The translations under genes were made by a program, and so were the position numbers. Source: OFTM10 sp964196195 (GTDB lineage: Bacteria > Actinomycetota > Acidimicrobiia > Acidimicrobiales > Aldehydirespiratoraceae). Taken from it: a stretch of DNA of 64,000 nt. Positions 26,140-34,028 of the stretch are shown here, piece by piece. A model generated the notes under the pieces. The model was not told the DNA's origin, ran no database searches, and was given only the letters and a program-made list of their open reading frames with translations. Each line of letters begins with the position of its first letter. Position 1 is the first letter of the stretch. The stretch covers positions 1 to 64,000 of the forward strand of contig CAXMSE010000038.1 of the NCBI GenBank assembly GCA_964196195.1. The letters are read 5' to 3'.

Positions 26140-26528
26140 GACGGCTCGAGGGCCCCGAACTGGTCGCCTACGACGTTCTTTCGCCCCGCCTGCTCCAGAG
26201 GGTACGGATCGTACGGGTGCCCCTCCTTCCACCAGGATCCGCGGGCATGACGATCGGCACCGTCGTGTTGTTGTGCCGCGACGACGACCGCACGGGACGA
26301 CGCGAACTCATCGCCCACGAGTTGGTCCACGTCGGCCAATACATCGAGCTCGGCTTCTTCGGATTCCTGATCCGGTACGGCCGCGACTACCTGAGGTGTC
26401 TCGCCCGGCACCGACGCCACGCCGAGGCCTATCTCGCGATCCCGGCCGAAGTCGATGCCCGGCGCCAAGCCAGAAGCTGGGCGCAGCGACAGAAGGTCGT
26501 CCGAAGCGGCCGCCGGGGGGATCAGTAG
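26136..26528 (+). CDS. Small HExxH (DUF4157-like) metallopeptidase-fold protein
   Basis: A 130-aa basic protein with a zinc-protease motif, ELIAHELVHVGQYIELGFFG (HExxH in HELVH), resembling the DUF4157 domain. Downstream is the helix YGRDYLRCLARHRRHAEAYL. GTG 26136 overlaps the HAD stop by 4 nt (GTGA), indicating translational coupling. ATG 26121 would lie further inside the HAD gene. Its 3' end overlaps the convergent dehydrogenase stop by 7 nt. Proteolytic activity is not established for such short members. Confidence 0.72.
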   Translation: MRRLEGPELVAYDVLSPRLLQRVRIVRVPLLPPGSAGMTIGTVVLLCRDDDRTGRRELIAHELVHVGQYIELGFFGFLIRYGRDYLRCLARHRRHAEAYLAIPAEVDARRQARSWAQRQKVVRSGRRGDQ

Positions 26529-27373
26529 GTGTAGAAGCCTTGGCCCGTCTTGCGACCGAGTTGGCCGGCCGACACCATCCGCCTGAGCAGGGGCGGCGGG
26601 GCGAGGAAACGCTCCTGATATTCGTCGTAGAGCGACTCCGCGGTCCACAGCATCACGTCGAGGCCGATCATGTCGCACAGGGTGAGCGGACCCATCGGAT
26701 GTCCGGCACCGAGCTTCATCGCCTCATCGATGTCTTCGGCCGAGGCATGGCCCGCCTCGAACATCGCGATCGCCTGGCACAAGAAGGGCACCAGCAGCGC
26801 GTTCACTACGAAGCCCGCCCGGTCCTTGCAATGCACCACCCTCTTACCGAGTACATCGGTGGCGAACGCCGCCGCCACCGCCGCGGTGTGATCAGAGGTG
26901 CGCTGGGTGGAGATGACCTCGACCAGCTTCATGATCGTTGCCGGGTTGAAGAAGTGCATCCCGCACACCTGCTCAGGTCGGCTGGTGGCCATCGCGATGT
27001 CGATGATGGGATACGACGACGTGTTCGTTGCGATGATGGCGCCCTCACCGAGGACACCATCGAGCTCCTTGAACAGCTCGATCTTCAGATCGAGGATCTC
27101 CGGGGCAGCTTCCACCACAAGCTCGCAATCAACCATCGCATCGATGTCGGTGGTCCAGGAGATGTTGGCCACGGCTGTGTCTCGGGCACCCTCGTCGAGC
27201 TTTCCCCTCTCGACGGCCTTGTTCATCGAGCCCTCGACACGGCCCTTGCCGGCCTCGATGGCCTCGGGCGAGATATCGCGAGCCACCACCTCAATGCCGG
27301 CCTTGGCCGCCACCTCGATGATGCCGCTGCCCATCGCGCCCGCACCGACGACACCGATGGTTTGGATTGCCAC
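26522..27373 (-). CDS. 3-hydroxybutyryl-CoA dehydrogenase
   Basis: A 283-aa NAD(P)-dependent 3-hydroxyacyl-CoA dehydrogenase. The Rossmann motif is GVVGAGAMGSGI, then VEAAPEILDLKIELFKELD, NTSSYPI, the active-site histidine region CGMHFFNPATIMKLVEV and the C-terminal domain GAGHPMGPLTLCDMIGLDV. It interconverts acetoacetyl-CoA and 3-hydroxybutyryl-CoA in beta-oxidation or butyrate/PHB metabolism. I chose GTG 27373 (VAIQTIGVVG), preceded by GAGGAAAG and 2 nt after the stop of the cyclophilin gene. The longer open frame upstream is antisense noise. Confidence 0.93.
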   Translation of the reverse strand: MAIQTIGVVGAGAMGSGIIEVAAKAGIEVVARDISPEAIEAGKGRVEGSMNKAVERGKLDEGARDTAVANISWTTDIDAMVDCELVVEAAPEILDLKIELFKELDGVLGEGAIIATNTSSYPIIDIAMATSRPEQVCGMHFFNPATIMKLVEVISTQRTSDHTAAVAAAFATDVLGKRVVHCKDRAGFVVNALLVPFLCQAIAMFEAGHASAEDIDEAMKLGAGHPMGPLTLCDMIGLDVMLWTAESLYDEYQERFLAPPPLLRRMVSAGQLGRKTGQGFYTY

Positions 27374-27375
27374 GA

Positions 27376-27933
<558 letters not shown>

Positions 27934-28063
27934 TGGGTTGTTCCTCTCTGAGCCAGTGGGGTGCTTCCCACAACCCGCCCGAGGTTACGCCACCCGCGAC
28001 CGAACGTGACCAAGTCGCGGGGATCACCCAAACAGGGTTCGGCACCGGCTTAGGGTGAGCCGC

Positions 28064-28234
28064 GTGAGGGATCTGAGGCGCACGGCGGAGATAGACAGGG
28101 CGAGTGTCTTGCGCCGCTGCGGTTCCTGTGAGGTCACCTGGCGCGGCACAGCCGACACCAGCTGTTGGATCTGTGAATCACCGGGCATACGCGCCACCGA
28201 GGCTCGGTTCGTGGAAGACGAGCCCGCGGCCTGA
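28064..28234 (+). CDS. 56-aa zinc-ribbon protein
   Basis: TAGGGT ends 7 nt before GTG 28064, which opens a 56-codon frame. The core RRCGSCEVTWRGTADTSCW continues to C (CxxC … CWIC), a compact four-cysteine zinc ribbon. The promoter-like spacing matches the leaderless genes of this window, and the cysteines are paired, so I regard it as real. It ends 43 nt before the metallo-beta-lactamase gene. Function unknown; such ribbons often bind nucleic acid or metal. Confidence 0.65.
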   Translation: MRDLRRTAEIDRASVLRRCGSCEVTWRGTADTSCWICESPGIRATEARFVEDEPAA

Positions 28235-28277
28235 GGCGACCGCCCCCAACCACGCCGCTAGCACTACGATCGACGAT

Positions 28278-28886
28278 ATGACAGCGCACTGGTCCGACGC
28301 TCGCATCGATGTCCACCGCTATGTGGTGGGCCCGGTCGACAACAACGTGTTCGTGATTCGCTGCAAGGAGACCGGCGAGGCCCTGCTCATCGACGCGGCC
28401 AACGAGCACGAGAAGCTGCTCGAGATCTGTCAGGCGCTCAATGTCCGCCGCGTCATCGAAACCCACGGGCACTGGGACCACATCCAGGCCGTGCCCGCCA
28501 TCCGCGATGCAGGTTACGAGGTCGGGGTCACCGCCGAGGACGCGACCATGCTGCCGAGCTACGACTTCGTGATCGAGGACGAAGCGGTCATCGAGGTCGG
28601 ACGCCTCCGGATCCACACCCATCACACCCCGGGCCACACCGCCGGTTCGATGTCGTTCAGCGTCGAGGAGTCCCCCCTTCTCTTCAGTGGCGACACTCTC
28701 TTCCCCGGTGGGCCCGGTAGCACCAGTTTCGACGGTGGCGATTTCGCCACGATCATGAAGAGCCTCGAAGATCGAATGTTCAGCGCCTTCCCCGCCGACA
28801 CCCTCGTGTTGCCCGGTCACGGACTCGACACCACCCTCGCCGCCGAAGCTCCCCATCTCGACGAATGGGCGGAACGGGGCTGGTAG
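28278..28886 (+). CDS. Metallo-beta-lactamase-fold hydrolase (glyoxalase II-like)
   Basis: A 202-aa MBL-fold enzyme. Zinc motif THGHWDHI (HxHxDH variant HGHWDH) is followed by HHTPGHTAGSMSF, LLFSGDTLFPGGPGST and VLPGHGLDTTL. It is short for a glyoxalase II and lacks its C-terminal helical domain, so it is better called a general thioesterase or hydrolase of the MBL fold. TACGAT lies 7 nt before ATG 28278 (leaderless). Confidence 0.88.
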   Translation: MTAHWSDARIDVHRYVVGPVDNNVFVIRCKETGEALLIDAANEHEKLLEICQALNVRRVIETHGHWDHIQAVPAIRDAGYEVGVTAEDATMLPSYDFVIEDEAVIEVGRLRIHTHHTPGHTAGSMSFSVEESPLLFSGDTLFPGGPGSTSFDGGDFATIMKSLEDRMFSAFPADTLVLPGHGLDTTLAAEAPHLDEWAERGW

Positions 28887-28951
28887 TCGGGAACCAGGCG
28901 ACACCCACCGTCGTCTCAAGCACACAACCCCTTACCGAACGGAATCCCGCC

Positions 28952-29503
28952 ATGCGCCGCTTCCTTGTGCTTCTAGCCATCCTGACCGTCTTCGCTTCCG
29001 CCTGCGGATCCGACACCAGCACCACCGATGCTGGCGCCGACCCCGATTCCGATCAGGTCGACGATGCAACCGCTGACACCGACGACCAGACGTCTGACGA
29101 TCAGACGTCTGACGATCAGGACATCGACCTCGATGAGCCGCTCGGTGCCGGTCCCTACCCGATCGCCGATCTGGGAATAGCGGTGCAGCCCGACGGCACC
29201 ATCGACGGCGTGATCGTGTATCGCCTCGCCTGCCTCGGCGATACCGCCACCCTCACTGGCGACAGCGCCCCCAACTCCGCCGAGGCGATGTGTCTCGCCC
29301 TCAACGACGATGCCGTCCGCACCCGCCTCATCGCGGGAGTGCCCGGCGACCGACTGTGCACCGAGATCTACGGTGGGCCCCAACTCGCCGAGATCAGCGG
29401 CACCCTCGACGATGACTCCGTCGACACAACCGTGGATCGCGCCAACGGCTGCGGGATCGACGACTGGGACCGCCTGCTCTCCGTACTCCTCCCCTCCGCC
29501 TGA
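28952..29503 (+). CDS. Secreted lipoprotein with SSI-like domain
   Basis: A 183-aa lipoprotein. It has the signal MRRFLVLLAILTVFASACG (lipobox FASAC) and an acidic linker containing the tandem repeat DQTSDDQTSDDQ. The C-terminal domain has the cysteine pattern ACLGD…AMCLAL…DRLCTEIYGGPQLAEISG…RANGCGIDDWD, which resembles Streptomyces subtilisin inhibitor (SSI) domains (C…Y.GP..A…G…NGC). A protease-inhibitor role is inference. A GGAA-rich SD lies before ATG 28952. Confidence 0.7.
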   Translation: MRRFLVLLAILTVFASACGSDTSTTDAGADPDSDQVDDATADTDDQTSDDQTSDDQDIDLDEPLGAGPYPIADLGIAVQPDGTIDGVIVYRLACLGDTATLTGDSAPNSAEAMCLALNDDAVRTRLIAGVPGDRLCTEIYGGPQLAEISGTLDDDSVDTTVDRANGCGIDDWDRLLSVLLPSA

Positions 29504-29668
29504 ACTCCGCTCTCAGCGGCCCGGGTCTGACAGATGGGCCAGACGATTCATCTCCCTGAATCGTTCGGACCCACTTCGCGAAGACAGACATCCCTGCTGC
29601 CGAACAAGGTGTGTACCACGAACCACTGGGCAGAACCGCCCGGTGAGCAGCCAAAGAGGGGCATCAAC

Positions 29669-30133
29669 ATGAGCGCCAAGGAACACCTCGAGGAATCACT
29701 CGCAGAACTTCTCGAGCCCGGCGAGAGCATCGAAGCCTGGCGCCCCGTCGTGGCCAACGGGCGGATCGAAGACAGCGCCTACCAAACCACACTCGCCCTG
29801 CTCGGCCCCTCGGTATTCAGCGGCGCGGCCCGCGGCGCAGTCACCGGCGACGGTGAGATGCCTGAACGCACCAACCTGATCGTGCTCACCGACCGCCGGG
29901 TCGTCTGGTGCAACAAGAGCAGGTTCAACGGCGAAGTGACGGTGGGCGGAAGCGATTCGCTAGGAGCGTTGCACAACGTCGACATCGTGCCGGCTCGCAT
30001 CGCGCTAGCCAAGCTCCGCTTCGTATTCCACGATCGTTCAGTCGTCAACTTCGATCTCCCGTCCGATCACAAGGCCGCTGAGTTCGCCACCGACATCCAG
30101 CGCCTGCTTCTGAGAGTGCCCACAGCCGCCTGA
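29669..30133 (+). CDS. Bacterial PH-like domain protein
   Basis: A 154-aa cytosolic protein. The C-terminal ~90 residues alternate beta strands in a bacterial PH/GRAM-like pattern (NLIVLTDRRVVWCNKSRF; then RFVFHDRSVVNFDLPSDHKA) with a closing helix (AAEFATDIQRLLLRV). The N-terminus reads LAELLEPGESIEAWRP, as in other such proteins. Function unknown. GAGGGG lies before ATG 29669. The preceding 165-nt gap shows nothing else I can name. Confidence 0.6.
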   Translation: MSAKEHLEESLAELLEPGESIEAWRPVVANGRIEDSAYQTTLALLGPSVFSGAARGAVTGDGEMPERTNLIVLTDRRVVWCNKSRFNGEVTVGGSDSLGALHNVDIVPARIALAKLRFVFHDRSVVNFDLPSDHKAAEFATDIQRLLLRVPTAA

Positions 30134-30161
30134 GCGCCGCCGGGCCGGTACGGTTTCGGTC

Positions 30162-31343
30162 ATGACCGAAACCGTGATCCTCAGTGGTGCTCGCACCCCA
30201 ATCGGAAAGTTGTCGGGAGGCCTGGCCGGATTCTCGGGAACCGACCTCGGTGGTCTCGCCATCGCGGAGGCGCTCAGCCGAGCCGGCATCGAAGGCAGCG
30301 ACGTGGATTTCGCGTTCATGGGCCAGGTCGTGATGGCCGGTGCCGGCCAGGTACCGGCCCGTCAGGCTGCCTACGCGGGCGGCATTCCCCTCTCGGTGCC
30401 GTCCACCGCTATCAACAAGGCCTGTCCGTCGGGCCTCAACGCCATCCAGTTGGCCCATCGCCAGATCGCCCTCGGTGAGGCCGAGATAGTCGTGGCTGGC
30501 GGTATGGAATCGATGAGCAACGCCCCCTACCTGCTCCAGAAGGGCCGGAGCGGCTACGCCTACGGCGATGCGAGCCTCCCCGACTCGCTCACCCTCGATG
30601 GACTGTTCTGCTCTTTCGACTCCGTGCTCATGGGTGCCGGCACCGAGAAGTACGCGGCGTCGGCCGGACTCGACCGGCTGCCGCAGGATCAACTCGCAGC
30701 GATGTCACACGAGCGGGCCGCCAAGGCACAAAAGGACGGTCTGCTGGCCGAGGAGATCGTGCCGGTCGAGATCCCCCAGCGCCGAGGCGACCCCCTCACC
30801 CTGGCCGACGACGAGGGAATCCGTATCGGCACCACCGCCGACTCCCTGGGCCGGCTACGGCCCGCATTCGCTGAGGCGGGCAACATCACCGCCGGCAACT
30901 CCTCCCAGCTGAGCGATGCCGGCGCAGCGGTGGTGGTAACCACCAAGGCAATGGCCGAACGCCTCGGTGTGGAACCACTGGCGGAGCTCATCAGCTACGG
31001 CGAAATCGCCGGCCCCGACACATCGCTGCTCACCCAACCGAGCCGGGCCACCGTGCTTGCCCTCGGGCGGGTCGGTCTTTCGGTGAGCGATGTGGATCTC
31101 TTCGAATTCAACGAGGCCTTCGCGGCAGTGGCGTTGGCCTCGATCAACGACCTCTCCCTCCCCGACGATGTGGTGAACGTCAACGGAGGCGCAATCGCAC
31201 TGGGCCACCCGATCGGCATGACCGGAACTCGCCTCGCCATCACCCTCGCCTACGAGCTGAAGCGCCGTGGTGGCGGGCTCGGCGCCGCGGCCCTGTGTGG
31301 TGGCGGTGGGCAGGGCGACGCCCTCATCTTGAAGGTCGCCTGA
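30162..31343 (+). CDS. Acetyl-CoA acetyltransferase (thiolase)
   Basis: A 393-aa thiolase. The acylated cysteine is in INKACPSGLNAIQ, the catalytic histidine in GGAIALGHPIGMTG and the proton-shuttle cysteine in ALCGGGGQGDAL. Length and motifs are those of biosynthetic or degradative acetoacetyl-CoA thiolases. With the hydroxyacyl-CoA dehydrogenase and SDR nearby it points to acyl-CoA metabolism. TACGGT lies 7 nt before the ATG (leaderless). Confidence 0.93.
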   Translation: MTETVILSGARTPIGKLSGGLAGFSGTDLGGLAIAEALSRAGIEGSDVDFAFMGQVVMAGAGQVPARQAAYAGGIPLSVPSTAINKACPSGLNAIQLAHRQIALGEAEIVVAGGMESMSNAPYLLQKGRSGYAYGDASLPDSLTLDGLFCSFDSVLMGAGTEKYAASAGLDRLPQDQLAAMSHERAAKAQKDGLLAEEIVPVEIPQRRGDPLTLADDEGIRIGTTADSLGRLRPAFAEAGNITAGNSSQLSDAGAAVVVTTKAMAERLGVEPLAELISYGEIAGPDTSLLTQPSRATVLALGRVGLSVSDVDLFEFNEAFAAVALASINDLSLPDDVVNVNGGAIALGHPIGMTGTRLAITLAYELKRRGGGLGAAALCGGGGQGDALILKVA

Positions 31344-31354
31344 TCACAAGCGAT

Positions 31355-32059
31355 ATGAGATCCGGAATCGTTGCTGTCCTCGCGCTGGTTCTCACCGCCT
31401 CAGGATGCAGCTCAGGATCAACCCCACAAGACACCGAGACGAGTGGTGACCCGGTTGTCACGGTTGCGCCCACGACTACCGCGGCCCCGACGACGGTGCC
31501 CGACAGCACAACCACGACCTCACCGACGAGCACCACCACCGCGACAAGCACCACCACGACAACCACAACCCTGCCGAACGCCCTCGACATCGACGGCTCA
31601 CCCCTCGTCGAGTTCTCGATCGAGGTCGATCCCGCTCTCGAGCTCGACCGAGACGAGCTGGTCGCCTTCATCATCGAGACGCTGAGCGACCCGCGGAGCT
31701 GGGTGGGGCGCGGCGCAGGATTTCGGCTCGTCGACGAAGGGGGCTTATTTACGATCATCGTGGCCGAGCCGGCCCGGGTCGACCAGATGTGTCTGCCCCT
31801 CCAGACGCTGGGGCGCTACTCATGCGCCCGCAACGGCTGGATAGCGATCAACTCCCTCCGCTGGGAGGGGGCCAGCGACGGCTGGACCGGCGACCTCGAG
31901 ACCTACCGCCACTACCTGATCAATCACGAGGTGGGCCACTACATCGCGGGTCCGACCCACTCATCGTGCCCCGGACCGGGCGAACTCGCGCCACTCATGA
32001 TGCAGCAGACGAAAGGGCTTCAGGGGTGCCTGCCCAACGGCTGGGTGGATCCCGGTTAG
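31355..32059 (+). CDS. DUF3152 secreted metallopeptidase-like lipoprotein
   Basis: A 234-aa lipoprotein. The signal ends at lipobox LTASGC. A Thr/Ser/Pro-rich linker (about residues 30-75) follows, then a DUF3152 domain: FSIEVDPALELDRDELVAF, DPRSWVGRGAGFRLV, GRYSCARNGWIAINSLRW, the zinc motif INHEVGHYIAGPTHSSCPGP (HEVGH) and MMQQTKGL. Known members are actinobacterial cell-surface proteins of unknown substrate. It starts 11 nt after the thiolase stop and may be read through from it. Confidence 0.88.
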   Translation: MRSGIVAVLALVLTASGCSSGSTPQDTETSGDPVVTVAPTTTAAPTTVPDSTTTTSPTSTTTATSTTTTTTTLPNALDIDGSPLVEFSIEVDPALELDRDELVAFIIETLSDPRSWVGRGAGFRLVDEGGLFTIIVAEPARVDQMCLPLQTLGRYSCARNGWIAINSLRWEGASDGWTGDLETYRHYLINHEVGHYIAGPTHSSCPGPGELAPLMMQQTKGLQGCLPNGWVDPG

Positions 32060-32124
32060 CCCAACGGGCCAGTATCTGACACGCTAACGAACGTCCACTC
32101 GAGCACTAATCCCCAGGAGGGATC

Positions 32125-33057
32125 ATGAGCAAGCTTCTCGAGGGCAAGGTTGCCCTCATCACCGGCGCGGGCCGCGGCATCGGGCGCGAACACGCCCTCA
32201 TGATGGCCGAACACGGCGCCAAGATCGTCGTCAACGACCTCGGCGGCGATGAGCACGGCGGCGGGGGCGATCTCACCCCGGCCGCAGAAGTGGTGGCCGA
32301 GATCGAAGGCATGGGTGGTCAGGCCATCGTCAACGGCGGCAATGTCGCCAAGTACGACGATGCCAAGGCGATGATCGACCAGGCCATCGACACCTTCGGC
32401 GACATCAACATCGTGGTCAACAACGCCGGCATCTTGCGCGACCGCATGCTGTTCTCGCTTTCCGAGGACGACTGGGATTCGGTGATCGGTGTCCACCTCA
32501 AGGGCACTTTCGGTCCCTCTCACCACGCTGCTGTCCACTGGCGCAACAAGGCCAAGGCAGGCGAGGACACTTACGGCCGCATCATCAACACCACCTCGCC
32601 GTCGGGGATCTACGGCAACGTCGGTCAGACCAACTACGGCGCAGCCAAGGCCGGCATCGCCGCCTTCTCTGTTATCGCGGCCCAGGAACTCGTCAAGTAC
32701 GGCGTCACCGTCAATTGTCTCGCCCCCACGGCGTGGTCGCGGATGACCGCGCCTCTCATGGGTGGTGAAGACGCTCCTGAAGAGCTGCGCGACAAGATCA
32801 GCCCCCGCTGGATAGCGGTGATCGCAGCCTGGCTGGCCAGCCCCGAGGCGGCGAATGTCACCGGTCGTGTGTTCGACATCCGGGGCGAGACACTCGGGAT
32901 CGCCGAAGGCTGGCACCTCGGCCCGTCGGCCACCCAGCCCGACAACCCGGCCGAGCTCGGTCCGGTCATCGCCGACCTCATGAGCAAGGCCCGTCTCAAC
33001 GCGAGCATGGCCGGTACCGACCATGAAGGCCCGGGATTTCCGAGCCAGTCGATCTGA
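32125..33057 (+). CDS. Short-chain dehydrogenase (3-hydroxyacyl-CoA type)
   Basis: A 310-aa SDR. The cofactor motif is ALITGAGRGIGREHA, with NNAG in VVNNAGILRDRM, the catalytic Ser in NTTSPSG and YxxxK in NYGAAKAGIAA. The DLGGDEHGGGGD insert after beta2 resembles the dehydrogenase domain of peroxisomal multifunctional enzyme 2, suggesting a 3-hydroxyacyl-CoA substrate. SD AGGAGGG lies 5 nt before the ATG. Confidence 0.9.
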   Translation: MSKLLEGKVALITGAGRGIGREHALMMAEHGAKIVVNDLGGDEHGGGGDLTPAAEVVAEIEGMGGQAIVNGGNVAKYDDAKAMIDQAIDTFGDINIVVNNAGILRDRMLFSLSEDDWDSVIGVHLKGTFGPSHHAAVHWRNKAKAGEDTYGRIINTTSPSGIYGNVGQTNYGAAKAGIAAFSVIAAQELVKYGVTVNCLAPTAWSRMTAPLMGGEDAPEELRDKISPRWIAVIAAWLASPEAANVTGRVFDIRGETLGIAEGWHLGPSATQPDNPAELGPVIADLMSKARLNASMAGTDHEGPGFPSQSI

Positions 33058-33087
33058 GTCCGATCCCGGGCCTGACCCGGGGCGTCG

Positions 33088-33723
33088 TCAGTAGCTCACT
33101 TGGCAGAAGCCGTGGTTGCAGTAGCCGCCGGGGTTTCGCTCCAGATACTGCTGGTGGTATTCCTCGGCGAAATAGAAGACCGGCGCCTCCACCACGGTGG
33201 TGGCGATCTCACCGAAGTCTGAATCGGTGAGCCTGCCCTGATAGTGGGCCAGGCTCGCTTCGGCGGCCTCGCGCTGGGAGCCTGAGCCGACATAGATCTC
33301 GCTGCGGTACTGGGTTCCGATGTCGTTTCCCTGCCCCATGAACTGGGTGGGGTCGTGCACCTCCCAGAACACCTTGAGCAGTTCGGCGTAGGAGACCACG
33401 CCGGGGTCGAACACCACCAGGGCCACCTCGTTGTGTCCGGTGCGCCCCGAAGAGACCTCTTCGTAGCTCGGGTTGGGGGTGTAGCCGCCTGCGTAGCCCA
33501 CCGCGGTGGTGTACACGCCTTCGAGTTGCCAGAAGTAGCGCTCGGCGCCCCAGAAGCAACCCATCCCGAACAGGGCGGTCTCCATGCCCTCGGGGTAGGG
33601 GCCTTCGAGGGGGGTGCCAAGTACCAGATGGGCGCCGGGTACGGCGACGACCTCAGGGCGACCCGGTAGGGCATCGGCCGGAGTCGGCATCTCCATCGCC
33701 TTGTTCTGACGTCCGAACAACAT
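33088..33723 (-). CDS. msrA: Peptide methionine-S-sulfoxide reductase MsrA
   Basis: A 211-aa MsrA. The catalytic cysteine is in ALFGMGCFWGAERYFWQ, then VGYAGGYTPNPSYEEVSSG, GHNEVALVVFDP and FWEVHDPT. The two C-terminal resolving cysteines are in GGYCNHGFCQ. It repairs oxidised methionine, probably with thioredoxin or mycoredoxin given the mycothiol pathway here. AGGAG lies 7 nt before the ATG. Confidence 0.95.
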   Translation of the reverse strand: MLFGRQNKAMEMPTPADALPGRPEVVAVPGAHLVLGTPLEGPYPEGMETALFGMGCFWGAERYFWQLEGVYTTAVGYAGGYTPNPSYEEVSSGRTGHNEVALVVFDPGVVSYAELLKVFWEVHDPTQFMGQGNDIGTQYRSEIYVGSGSQREAAEASLAHYQGRLTDSDFGEIATTVVEAPVFYFAEEYHQQYLERNPGGYCNHGFCQVSY

Positions 33724-34028
33724 GTGTGGTCTCCTTGATCGCGCTCGACCTTACGGGGAGGAAACGTCGTGGTGGCTCTTTGCGTTCCCGGAGATTCTCT
33801 ACCTGGTGGGCTGGGGTCTTGAAAACACCGAGATCCAGCGAGTCTCGAGGAGTTGCTACGCCGACGACCTCGCTCGGTTCGAGCTCCTCGCGGGGGCCCC
33901 ATCGCGGCGCAGGACAAGCGTTGACAATCGTTTGACGTGGCCCACGCAAGCTCCGGTCAGACGACAGGAGATGCACGATGCCGCACGGTTCTGAAGCCCG
34001 AACTTGGTCCCCGCACTACGGTCGCGCC
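33724..34028. other. 305-nt divergent intergenic region between msrA and the giant SARP gene
   Basis: It contains the SD of msrA at its left end, a TTGACA hexamer (about 33921) followed by TTTGACG, and at the right end the TACGGT (34017-34022) that serves the giant gene. The small ORFs across it have no SD or family signature, so I treat it as non-coding. A second, upstream transcript start near TTGACA is possible. Confidence 0.4.

Noticed and set aside
33722..33994. 90-codon ORF in the msrA / giant-gene gap
   Set aside because: It overlaps the msrA start and SD, contains no recognised motif and lacks any SD; better explained as intergenic.
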